Positions 49,432 through 56,734 of a DNA stretch of 64,000 nt are shown here, in pieces. The stretch's first letter is position 1. Every line of letters starts with the position of its first letter. Under the pieces are notes generated by a model. That model did not search any database and was not told the origin of the DNA. It saw nothing but the letters and a program-made list of their open reading frames with translations. This DNA comes from Solibacteraceae bacterium (GTDB lineage: Bacteria > Acidobacteriota > Terriglobia > Bryobacterales > Bryobacteraceae). The DNA is taken from the NCBI GenBank assembly GCA_021324015.1, contig JAJPJX010000060.1:1-64000 (forward strand), written 5' to 3'. Made by a program: the position numbers and the translations under genes.

Positions 49432-50276
49432 CACGCCACCTCCTGCATCGGGAAGTTCGGTGGCTGGATCATGTCGGCGTGGCCGAGGATCGAGATGACG
49501 TACGGCTTGGGCGGCGGCGTGCCGGTGGCCAGCGTCCACGCGACATGGTGGTAGTGGGCCAGAAACAACTTCACGACCCAGCGCTTCGCCCGCGCGTGGA
49601 TGTGGGCCGGCGGGAGCTTCCCGGCAGCGTACGCCTGGTACGCATCCGTGCTCTTGCCGATGTTGAACCGCTCCAGTTTGTAAGGGGCCTGGTCCGCGAA
49701 CTTACCGGCCTCGTTGCGCTCCTGCTCGATCTGCTTCCTCTGGAGATACAACTGGCCGTAGAAGTCGTCCGGGCGTCCGGACACCTTCACAAAGGATTCC
49801 CCGATCTTCCAGCAGAGGCACTTCAGGCCCGCGTTCCACGGGCGGCGTTCACCCTTCTTCCACTCGACGGTGGGATCGAGGCCCGCGAACCGCCAGATAC
49901 GCCCGACCGTCGCGCAGCGGGAGATGTCGATGTGCGCCGCCAGCCCCGCCGAAATGACGGGGCCGATGCCGACAATCGACTTCGCCCACCGCGCGGCCGG
50001 AAGCCCGTCCGTCCACGAGTTCAACGCACGCCTGATCTGCTTCTCGACCGTCTCGTTCTGCTCGAACAGCCAGCGCAGGACCTCGTGCGGCTCCTTCGAC
50101 TCTGCGAGTGCGCGCACCTGATTGGCCGCAGCCTTGCGGTGTTCCTGCATCGCGTAATAGGCATCGACCAGATACCGCGCCTCATCGATGCTCAGACTGA
50201 CTGCGGCCTTTACAAGGTCGCGCTGGAGACGCCGAACAACATCGGGTGCCCCGCTCGTATCGGTGGTTTGCTCCAC
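49431..50276 (-). CDS. Protein resembling the C-terminal domain of IS110-type transposases
   Basis: A 281-residue protein from a GTG at 50276. The centre reads KSIVGIGPVISAGLAAHIDI, then GRIWRFAGLDP, and CLCWKIGESFV. This is the pattern of the Transposase_20 domain of IS110/IS116/IS902 transposases: a helix-hairpin-helix, then (F)AGL(D/V)P. The N-terminal DEDD nuclease domain of those transposases is absent; residues 1-85 are helical instead. No insertion-sequence ends are seen around it and it is coupled to its phage neighbours, so it is more likely a phage protein that reuses this DNA-binding domain. Confidence 0.65.
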   Translation of the reverse strand: MEQTTDTSGAPDVVRRLQRDLVKAAVSLSIDEARYLVDAYYAMQEHRKAAANQVRALAESKEPHEVLRWLFEQNETVEKQIRRALNSWTDGLPAARWAKSIVGIGPVISAGLAAHIDISRCATVGRIWRFAGLDPTVEWKKGERRPWNAGLKCLCWKIGESFVKVSGRPDDFYGQLYLQRKQIEQERNEAGKFADQAPYKLERFNIGKSTDAYQAYAAGKLPPAHIHARAKRWVVKLFLAHYHHVAWTLATGTPPPKPYVISILGHADMIQPPNFPMQEVA

Positions 50277-50487
50277 TGTGTTTCCCTTCCTTGGTGCTGC
50301 TGTTACTCGCTGGTGTCCTGGCGCGCTCGACCTTTATGGATCGCTCCATGACCTTGGTTCTCTCCGGCGGCATGGCTCGCGCGTAATAAGTGGCACTCCC
50401 GGTCCCGATGGCTCGCTCAACTTGCCTGGTGCTCTCGACCTTCTTGGCTGTTGCGCGGCGGGCCGACGCGCGACCCGCCGCTACGAG
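50277..50487. other. Intergenic region with a GC-rich hairpin
   Basis: A gap in an otherwise packed operon. An 8-base perfect inverted repeat lies at 50455-50462 and 50474-50481 with an 11-base loop, directly after the stop of the DUF2303 gene. No T-run follows on the minus strand, so it is not a standard terminator; it may slow transcription or protect the mRNA end. No gene is called. Confidence 0.5.
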
Positions 50488-51333
50488 TTACTCCGCGCCG
50501 ACGCTCCCAGCGAGGATGCCCATCGTCGTCTCGCCAGCCACGCGCTCGCGGATCTCCTTGAGCGCGTCTTCGATGAAGCGGTTGGGGCGAACGATCTCGT
50601 ACCAGAAAATGAGCTTTCCCTCCTGGAGCCTCCAGCGCAGGCGCACCGGGATGCGGTACGCGGGACCGTTGACGTGGATCGGAACGCCGAGGATGAACTG
50701 CTCCGGAACCTCCATCGTTCCTTTCTGCGCCGTGCCGCGGACCACTTCATCGAACTGGAATTGGATCTGCCCGTTCGACAGCCGCACTCCGGAAGAGAAC
50801 TCCACAGTCTTCTTGGCCTCGAACGTGAGCGCGACCTGGAGCAGATCCGCGCTGTTTGGTTCCACGATGTCGGGCATGTTCTCTTCGAGGAAGCGGGCAA
50901 AATCGACCTGAGTGAACTGCTTGCGGTTGCTGGCCATCCACGTCTCGAACTCCACGCTGCGGCGCGGCTTGAACGTGGCGGTGTGGCCACACCAGCCCGC
51001 CGTCTCGACCTCGTGGTAATCCAGCACTGCGATGAACTCCTCCTCCACCGTGTTGAAGAAGATCCGCGACACGGGCAGTTTGAAGTTGTTCACGTACGCG
51101 ATGAACGAGTCGGTGTCGTACAGGTGGACCGACTCCTTAATCCGGAGCGGGCGCGGGAGAAACTTCTCCAGATCGACAACGTGGTAATCCTTCGGAACCA
51201 CGGTGAAGACGCCCGCCTTCTCATCCACGCAGGGAGAGCGCGGATCGCCCAACGCCGCGCCAGCCGCAATCGCGGCCTGCGTGTCGCCAAACTGCTGCGT
51301 CTCCTGATTGCTGTTGCGATAGTCGTACGCCAC
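50488..51333 (-). CDS. DUF2303 family phage protein
   Basis: A 281-residue protein from GTG at 51333, directly after the stop TAA of the upstream gene and with AAGGAGG 8 bases before it. The family pattern is visible: YVNNFKLPVSRIFFNTVEEE, FIAVLDYHE, HTATFKPRRSVEFETWMASN and FARFLEENMPDIVEP. DUF2303 proteins (YfdQ-like) are common in the recombination or early regions of phages; their activity is not established. Confidence 0.88.
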   Translation of the reverse strand: MAYDYRNSNQETQQFGDTQAAIAAGAALGDPRSPCVDEKAGVFTVVPKDYHVVDLEKFLPRPLRIKESVHLYDTDSFIAYVNNFKLPVSRIFFNTVEEEFIAVLDYHEVETAGWCGHTATFKPRRSVEFETWMASNRKQFTQVDFARFLEENMPDIVEPNSADLLQVALTFEAKKTVEFSSGVRLSNGQIQFQFDEVVRGTAQKGTMEVPEQFILGVPIHVNGPAYRIPVRLRWRLQEGKLIFWYEIVRPNRFIEDALKEIRERVAGETTMGILAGSVGAE

Positions 51334-51669
51334 TTACACGACCTCCTTCAGTTGCTTCGGTTGCTGCTCGATATCGACCACGCGCAGCGGGAGCATCTGC
51401 TGCTTGGGATCGTTCCGGACGAGGCGGTTGTCCTCCGTGGCATAGAAGATCGTCATGCCACGCTCCGGTTCGGGCAGTTTGGTTTTCACTTGGGACTCGA
51501 CCATCAGCACGTCGGTGGACTTCTTCGAAGCCGGTGCCACCTTGATCGTGAGAGTGATCGATCCCGCTTTTCCGGCCGCGCGCACGGCGGCGACGACCTG
51601 TTCGAGCGCCTCACCGAGTTCAGTGACGGTCGCTCCGTTGTTCATCTGGAGAATGGTCTCGGGGAACAC
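51334..51669 (-). CDS. Hypothetical phage protein
   Basis: A 111-residue protein from GTG at 51669, with AGGAGG 7 bases before. ATVTELGEALEQVVAAVRAA is followed by a strand-rich part (GSITLTIKVAPASKKSTDVL) and FYATEDNRLVRNDPKQQMLP. Similar small proteins accompany DUF2303 genes in many phages, which I take from the context rather than from a motif. The stop adjoins the DUF2303 start. Confidence 0.65.
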   Translation of the reverse strand: MFPETILQMNNGATVTELGEALEQVVAAVRAAGKAGSITLTIKVAPASKKSTDVLMVESQVKTKLPEPERGMTIFYATEDNRLVRNDPKQQMLPLRVVDIEQQPKQLKEVV

Positions 51670-51679
51670 ACGAGCCTCC

Positions 51680-52375
51680 TTATTCCGTTGCGGCGCCAGG
51701 CGTGACGCGCGTGGAGAACGTTTCCACGAACGCACGCACTTCTTCTGCGCGGCTGATTTCATCGGGCGAGAGCTTCCGCACGAACTTCAGCACCGCCTTG
51801 CCGTAGACCTTGCCCTGCGCGTTCTGCGCCTTCTCCAACTCGACCCGCAGGATGCAGTGGTAATACTGGATTCCCTGCGTGGCGAGCTTCAGGAAGAACT
51901 GCCGGATTGCCTTCAGGCTGGTGGGCGGCAGGGAGACGACCTCCGGCAGCATCGACGCGCCGCGCAGCATGAACAACTGCTTCACCTGCTTGCAGGCCTG
52001 CGCGCCGTTCTCGCCGGAGTCCCACTGCGCCAGCGGGCACCCCGCGCACTCGCCGCCCGGATCGCCCTTTCCGTGCACGCCGTCGATGGACGAGCAATCG
52101 GGCGGCACGTTCCCGGCGTCCTTGCTCTTGTAGTAAACGCGCGTGTCGCGCGCCGAGACGACCACGCCCTCGATGGACTGAGCCGTGGTGTCTCCTTCCA
52201 GGCCGGGGATCAACCAGAGCGCGGTGCCCGAGTTGACCTTGATCCGCGGCAGATCGAATTCGGTGATGCTGCCACTCGCGCAGTTGACGGCGAACGCCGC
52301 CATTACCGCCTGCCGTTCTTCCTCCGGCATGGAGAGCGCGAGAGGCGCGGGGGTTGCTTTTACGATGTCCGACAT
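51680..52375 (-). CDS. Phage protein with Cys cluster, possibly in replication or recombination
   Basis: A 231-residue protein starting MSDIVKATPAPLALSMPEEE. It has PRIKVNSGTALWLIPG, VVVSARDTRVYYKSKD and a Cys cluster (C-SSID, GGECAGCPLAQWDS, QACKQV) suitable for zinc. The C-terminal half has YYHCILRVELEKAQNAQGKV and a helical tail. Its position between helicase and DUF2303 genes suggests single-strand-DNA handling. No family name can be fixed. Confidence 0.6.
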   Translation of the reverse strand: MSDIVKATPAPLALSMPEEERQAVMAAFAVNCASGSITEFDLPRIKVNSGTALWLIPGLEGDTTAQSIEGVVVSARDTRVYYKSKDAGNVPPDCSSIDGVHGKGDPGGECAGCPLAQWDSGENGAQACKQVKQLFMLRGASMLPEVVSLPPTSLKAIRQFFLKLATQGIQYYHCILRVELEKAQNAQGKVYGKAVLKFVRKLSPDEISRAEEVRAFVETFSTRVTPGAATE

Positions 52376-52391
52376 AGTTCTCCTTTTCCGT

Positions 52392-52835
52392 TCAAGCCTT
52401 GCGGCTGCTGAGTTTGTGGCCGAGGTACACCTTGAGCGCGCGGCCCAACGATTCCGGAAGCGCCGCGCGAACGTCCTCCGCGCTCGCCACACGTTCCTCG
52501 TCCTGTGCGCGGGACATGACTTCTCCCGCGATCTCTTTCACGAACGCCCGCAGTTGCGAGTCGTTGTAGTTCTGCGGGATGAACTGATCCAGCCCAGCCT
52601 CTTTGAGGGCCTCCACAACCGCCCAGCGGTCCTCGATGGGGCTGGCGTACACGTCCGGAACGAGCTTCAGTTTCCGGCCATCCACGCTGATCTCCTGGAA
52701 CCCCGCGTTGACCATCTCGTCAACGACCACGCGCTCCAGAGACTTCAGATCCTGTTCAACCTGCTTCAGTTCTGCCGAGAGGGAGTCCTTGCGCCGTTCC
52801 AGACACACGTACTCCTTCGCCTTGGTGCTATCCAT
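52392..52835 (-). CDS. Hypothetical phage protein with coiled coil
   Basis: A 147-residue protein. An N-terminal coiled coil (YVCLERRKDSLSAELKQVEQ) is followed by a strand pair (FQEISVDGRKLKLVPDVYAS) and helices. This arrangement recalls phage proteins encoded next to recombination functions, but no family is certain. It lies between the helicase and the Cys-cluster gene on the same strand. Confidence 0.6.
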   Translation of the reverse strand: MDSTKAKEYVCLERRKDSLSAELKQVEQDLKSLERVVVDEMVNAGFQEISVDGRKLKLVPDVYASPIEDRWAVVEALKEAGLDQFIPQNYNDSQLRAFVKEIAGEVMSRAQDEERVASAEDVRAALPESLGRALKVYLGHKLSSRKA

Positions 52836-52850
52836 GCTGTTCGTCTCCTG

Positions 52851-54587
52851 CTAGTTGCCTTTGATCTCCGCGAGGGTCGACTGCACGATGTCCGCGCGCT
52901 TTTCGAGGGCGCGCATGACTTTCACATCCACCGTGCCCCGCGCGATCAGGTGGATGTGCGTGACGGGTTTCGTCTGTCCGGGCCGGTGCGTGCGCTTGCG
53001 CGCCTGATCGTACTTGCCCAAGGAGTACCCGACTGAGTAGAAGATCGAATAGCGAGCGCGCGTGAAGTCCACGCCCTCGCTGCCAGCGTCGATCTGCACG
53101 GCGAGCACCTGTGCCTCGCCAGCCTGCCAACGCTTCCGTTCGTCCCGCTTGCCCGACAGTTCGAGCGACGTAAGCTTCAACTGCTCGCAGACCTCGTGGA
53201 CCGCCAGCAGGTCGGCCACGAACCGGCAGAAGACCACCACTGGCTCGCCGGAGGCTTCGAAGCCGTCCGCGCGATCCGTGCCGATATCTTCGAGCACGTC
53301 GGCCAGGAGCTTCTGCTTGCTGCTGTCGATACGGTGGATGGTGTCGTCGTCGGTCGGTACGCAGCCTCCGGTGATCTGCTGAAGCCGGAGGAGCTTCACC
53401 ATCGCGTTCGCGGCGGTGATCGTGCCGTCCTGGACGCGAGCCACGAAGTCCTCGTCCAAGTCCTTATAGATCCGCGCGGCTTCGCCAGTCAGAGCGCAGT
53501 TGTAAGTGACGTCCGTGGCTGGCGGCAGGTCGAGTACCTCGTCGCCTACCTTGAACGTGACCTTACTCATGAGTCGCTGTAAGTCGTCCAAGTTCTGAAA
53601 GCCGGTGATCTGGCGCTTCTGGTAGCCGCCCATCACCGCATACTTGGTCCGGAACGCCGTGAACGAGGGACCGAAGATCGAGATATCCAGGAAGCGGAAG
53701 ATCGCGTAAATGTCCATCGGGCCGTGCGGCATCGGCGTGCCGGTAAGCGCCACGCGATGGGCGGCGCGCAGCCGCAACCGTTTGAAGAAGAGACTGGCCT
53801 TGCCGCCCGGAGCCTTGATCCTATGAGCCTCGTCCGCAATGACCAGATCCCACGTCACTTTCTCTGCCCACTCCGCGAAGGGGTCGCGCCAGGCCGAATC
53901 GTAGTTGATCACCGCGATGAACGGCTTGCCGAGGACCCGCGCGAGTTCCATCTTCACGGCAGCCTCGCGCATCTTGTCGGCCACGGAGCCGATATCCTCG
54001 TCAAGAGCAACGAGCACGACCGGCAGGCCGACGTGCTTCTCGAACTGCGCCACCCAAACCTGGACCACGCGCAAGGGTGCGACTATCAGCGTGCGCCGCG
54101 CCGCGAGCCAGAGTACAAGCATGCAAGCCACGAGCGACTTTCCTGTGCCCATGCCCATCGCCAGGAGAATGCCGCGCAGCCCCGCGCTGAAGTGGTCGAG
54201 GCAGAATTTGAAAGCCACCTTCTGGTGTCGCCAGGGGCGCGTCTTCATCCCCTGCGGGACCGGGACCTCCGGTTCAGCCGGAGGCTCCGGCGCGGCCACG
54301 GGCGCCACCGCAGGCGTGGCGGGTTCCGTGGCCTCGCTCGTGCGCCTTGGTTCCATCCGCATCAATGGCTGTGCGCCGGAAATCAAACTCTCAAGGACGG
54401 TCGCGTCGTCGGTGGGCACGTGGCGCAGGCTGGCGCGCAGCCGCTTGGCCTGGCTCGCCGTGGCGGGGAACACCCAGCCGCGCACGGCGTTTTCCCACCG
54501 GCCACCCAGCCGCGAGCACTGGAGGAGGTCCACGAGCGAAGGCCGAACGATGATCCGGCCGGCGGCGAGCGAGACGGTCGTTGTCAC
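52851..54587 (-). CDS. SNF2-type superfamily 2 helicase/translocase
   Basis: A 578-residue ATPase from a GTG at 54587. Residues 1-75 form an N-terminal domain (VRPSLVDLLQCSRLGGRWEN). A Pro/Ala-rich linker is followed by Walker A in LLAMGMGTGKSLVA, motif II IADEAHRIK, motif III ALTGTPMP, motif IV VVFCRFVADLLAV, motif V IDAGSEGVDF and motif VI DQARKRTHRPGQTKPV, the last typical of SNF2 enzymes. It would move along DNA for replication restart or strand exchange. The GTG overlaps the stop of the small HTH gene. Confidence 0.93.
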   Translation of the reverse strand: MTTTVSLAAGRIIVRPSLVDLLQCSRLGGRWENAVRGWVFPATASQAKRLRASLRHVPTDDATVLESLISGAQPLMRMEPRRTSEATEPATPAVAPVAAPEPPAEPEVPVPQGMKTRPWRHQKVAFKFCLDHFSAGLRGILLAMGMGTGKSLVACMLVLWLAARRTLIVAPLRVVQVWVAQFEKHVGLPVVLVALDEDIGSVADKMREAAVKMELARVLGKPFIAVINYDSAWRDPFAEWAEKVTWDLVIADEAHRIKAPGGKASLFFKRLRLRAAHRVALTGTPMPHGPMDIYAIFRFLDISIFGPSFTAFRTKYAVMGGYQKRQITGFQNLDDLQRLMSKVTFKVGDEVLDLPPATDVTYNCALTGEAARIYKDLDEDFVARVQDGTITAANAMVKLLRLQQITGGCVPTDDDTIHRIDSSKQKLLADVLEDIGTDRADGFEASGEPVVVFCRFVADLLAVHEVCEQLKLTSLELSGKRDERKRWQAGEAQVLAVQIDAGSEGVDFTRARYSIFYSVGYSLGKYDQARKRTHRPGQTKPVTHIHLIARGTVDVKVMRALEKRADIVQSTLAEIKGN

Positions 54588-54787
54588 GCTGCCCTCTTTC
54601 TGGCCTTCTGGAGTTGGCGGCGCGCGTCCTCGATGGCCCGCGAGACATGTGCGGATTTCACCCGGCCATAGATCACCGCGTACACGGTGTAAACCGAGAC
54701 GCCCGCGATCTGCGCCGCCAGTTGCGGAACGCCGTTGTGGTTCGTGCGCTGGCGTTTGCGCGCAGGTTTCCTGTACTTCGTGGCCAT
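54584..54787 (-). CDS. Small helix-turn-helix protein
   Basis: A 67-residue protein starting MATKYRKPARKRQRTNHNGV. The part GVPQLAAQIAGVSVYTVYAV, then VKSAHVSRAIEDARRQLQKA, looks like a helix-turn-helix with a basic arm before it. It is the first gene after a predicted promoter, so it may regulate the operon. GGAGAGG stands close upstream of the ATG at 54787. Confidence 0.65.
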   Translation of the reverse strand: MATKYRKPARKRQRTNHNGVPQLAAQIAGVSVYTVYAVIYGRVKSAHVSRAIEDARRQLQKARKRAA

Positions 54788-54939
54788 GCCTCTCCGCTCG
54801 TCCTTTGCGTTTAGGGACACGTCGGGCGCTCGACTTGTGACCCACCGGATGCTGAAGGTTTAGTAAGTGCGCGAGCTACCCGTCTCGCGCCGTTTCCTGC
54901 TCCGTGGCGAACTGCCCTGTGGCGTTTCCCGCTTGTGAA

Positions 54940-55082
54940 CTACAATCCGAAAGTAACCCCACGTACTGCATCGGTCAAGCTATCGACCTGACCCGATGTA
55001 TCAGATTTTGAGCGAAATGTTTGATTACCCGGCAAATATTCCTGCAAAATAAACGAGCATTGTAGCTACAAGTCCGAAATAC
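54940..55082. repeat. Two copies of an operator-like motif and a palindrome
   Basis: CTACAATCCGAAAGTA at 54940-54955 and CTACAAGTCCGAAATAC at 55066-55082 (plus strand) are near-identical direct repeats. The second overlaps a perfect 12-base palindrome, TTGTAGCTACAA, at 55060-55071. The region is AT-rich compared with the flanking genes. It could bind a phage regulator, such as the small HTH protein encoded next to it. Confidence 0.55.
54950..54978 (-). promoter_or_regulatory. Predicted promoter of the phage replication operon
   Basis: On the minus strand a -35 box TTGACC (54973-54978) and a -10 box TACTTT (54950-54955) are separated by 17 bases, and face the small HTH gene and the helicase operon. 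The -10 overlaps a repeated motif (CTACAATCCGAAAGTA on the plus strand). Confidence 0.5.
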
Positions 55083-55132
55083 AATTCAACCAACAGAAAC
55101 GAAGGGGTTCTAAGCCTGCGGCTGGCAACGAT

Positions 55133-55741
55133 TTAGCACGTGTGGACGCGCGAGCAGGCGAGGGAATTCGCGGAAATGGTGAAGCCCGCGAAGTACGAGC
55201 GTGGCGGGAACAGGGAGTACGGGTGGGTTTGGAGGATGGCCTTGCCGAGCAGCCCCTCCGCGCGATAGACGGCATGGAAGAACGCCCCGCGATTCAGCGG
55301 GCGCGGCAGGTGGAGGCTGGCGTTGACGCGCGGCACGGCGACGAGCCACTCCTGGTCGTCCACGTGGTACGCCTCGAAGACGGCCAGTTCAATCGGCCGG
55401 CTGGCGAGGACACGCCGCGCCAGCATGATGAAGTCGGCGGCATACTCCGCTCGTTTGAAAGACGCGACGATGGCGCACCGGCCCTGCGCGTGGCCGACAC
55501 GCTCGTACTGCACCGCGCCAGCCGATCCCATCGACGCCTGGCAGTGGTGGTACGAGGTCAAGCAGGCCCGGAAAACGCGCCGATAGACGCAGGCACACGT
55601 CCGGTATCCCCGACGCTTGCGGATCGTGCCAAGGCCACCGCAACGGCGGCAGGACGGCGTGGAGAGAGCCAGCGGGTCTGCGCCGGAGGCATGGTCGCCC
55701 GGATCAACGTCGCGGGCGACCAGGACACGAGCCAGAGACAT
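55133..55741 (-). CDS. Zinc-ribbon phage protein, possible transcription regulator
   Basis: A product of 202 residues. The N-terminal part has CRRCGGLGTIRKRRGYRTCAC, a DnaJ-like CxxCxG zinc motif, then a helical region. The C-terminal part reads FFHAVYRAEGLLGKAILQTH, then PYSLFPPRSYF. Endings of this kind occur in phage regulators that sit before the late genes, but this is recalled rather than tested. It is the last gene of the structural-side operon before the control region. Start ATG at 55741. Confidence 0.55.
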   Translation of the reverse strand: MSLARVLVARDVDPGDHASGADPLALSTPSCRRCGGLGTIRKRRGYRTCACVYRRVFRACLTSYHHCQASMGSAGAVQYERVGHAQGRCAIVASFKRAEYAADFIMLARRVLASRPIELAVFEAYHVDDQEWLVAVPRVNASLHLPRPLNRGAFFHAVYRAEGLLGKAILQTHPYSLFPPRSYFAGFTISANSLACSRVHTC

Positions 55742-55757
55742 GGGGCCTCCGTTGGGG

Positions 55758-56096
55758 TCACTCCGGCGTGTGACACCGGAGAGCCATGCACTCCTTGGGG
55801 CGTTCCTCGCATCGCTTCTCGACGCGATCCACGCGCGTCTCCAGTTGATTGAGTTCCCGGCCAAGACTGCCGCGGATCTCCGCGATCAACTGCGCGCTCA
55901 CGTACTTGCCATTCAGCGTGGCCAGCACGTCGTCCTTCCACGTGACGAACTGCTTCACGAGAGTGACTTCGAGCGCGGAGGTATCCGCCTTCAACTTCGA
56001 TTGGATGGCGGCGAGCCGGAGGCCGACGAACACGTTGATCGCGGTGCCTGCCACCGTCAACAGCGACAGGCCAACCGCGATCTCCTGCGGACTCAC
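55758..56096 (-). CDS. Single-span membrane protein with coiled coil (lysis-region candidate)
   Basis: A 112-residue protein from GTG at 56096. One N-terminal membrane helix (IAVGLSLLTVAGTAINVFVG) is followed by a long helix (LRLAAIQSKLKADTSALEVT) and a coiled coil (LGRELNQLETRVDRVEKRC). The form suits an i-spanin or a holin-associated protein. It overlaps the holin-like gene by 4 bases (GTGA). No lysozyme gene is seen beside it. Confidence 0.55.
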   Translation of the reverse strand: MSPQEIAVGLSLLTVAGTAINVFVGLRLAAIQSKLKADTSALEVTLVKQFVTWKDDVLATLNGKYVSAQLIAEIRGSLGRELNQLETRVDRVEKRCEERPKECMALRCHTPE

Positions 56097-56359
56097 TGCG
56101 CGGACGCCGGAGCGCCCTTGGCGAACACGCCGGTCTTGTTGAGCACGTCCACGACGCCATCGACCAGATGAGCGACCGTCTGCACGTGCTCCTCCGGCAC
56201 CACTTCGCCCGCGATCTGCGATGCGGTCTGGATGGTGTTCAACGCGACCTGCGCCTTGGTGGTTCCGGGCGCGTGGACGCTCTGCTCGACGGCGACGACG
56301 GTGCTCATCACCACCGGCAGGTACTTGGCGATGAGGGCAATAATGCTGAGTGCGTTCAT
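56093..56359 (-). CDS. Holin-like protein
   Basis: An 88-residue protein. The N-terminal helix (MNALSIIALIAKYLPVVMST) is hydrophobic; further amphipathic helices follow (KAQVALNTIQTASQIAGEVV, then VAHLVDGVVDVLNKTGVF). Size and layout resemble phage holin-superfamily proteins, and it lies just downstream of the tail genes where lysis genes are usual. Its ATG overlaps the upstream stop. Confidence 0.5.
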   Translation of the reverse strand: MNALSIIALIAKYLPVVMSTVVAVEQSVHAPGTTKAQVALNTIQTASQIAGEVVPEEHVQTVAHLVDGVVDVLNKTGVFAKGAPASAQ

Positions 56360-56718
56360 TTGGAGTCTCCTTCTTGCGGTTCGGTCGGGAACAGCGTCTC
56401 GACCAGTGGTTGCAGCCAACGGCGGTCGGCGTTGGCGCCGTACGAGTCCCACATCTGGATCGCCGCCTTGATGCGCGCGACTTCCGGATCGGCGAACTCG
56501 AACTCTTTGCAGGGAATGGAGAGCGCGGGATTCCACACCGCGCGCTCCTGGCCCGCCACAATCTCGCGCTTCAACTCGACGGCTTTCTCCTCGTCGGCGT
56601 CGAGCGCGATGCGATCCTGGACAGCCCAGATCGCGCGAATAGAACCCACGTCTGCCCGCTGCGCGCCCAAAAGCGCGTGCAGGTTCAGACGCTGGGTGTG
56701 GTCCAGCGTCAACTTCAT
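56356..56718 (-). CDS. Hypothetical phage protein after the tail genes
   Basis: A 120-residue helical protein starting MKLTLDHTQRLNLHALLGAQ. KAVELKREIVAGQERAVWNP is an amphipathic helix. No domain is recognised. It lies 16 bases after the tail-fibre gene and is coupled to the holin-like gene. Confidence 0.6.
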   Translation of the reverse strand: MKLTLDHTQRLNLHALLGAQRADVGSIRAIWAVQDRIALDADEEKAVELKREIVAGQERAVWNPALSIPCKEFEFADPEVARIKAAIQMWDSYGANADRRWLQPLVETLFPTEPQEGDSK

Positions 56719-56734
56719 CGGTTTGCCTTTCGAA

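Larger units (their letters stand above)
54788..55132. other. Intergenic control region
   Basis: About 345 bases without a gene, more AT-rich than the surroundings. It holds the predicted promoter and the repeated motif. An origin of replication is possible because helicase and zinc-ribbon genes flank it, but I see no iteron array. Confidence 0.5.

Noticed and set aside
50455-50481. Rho-independent terminator after the DUF2303 gene
   Set aside because: The stem is good but no T-run follows on the transcribed strand, so it is recorded only as a hairpin.
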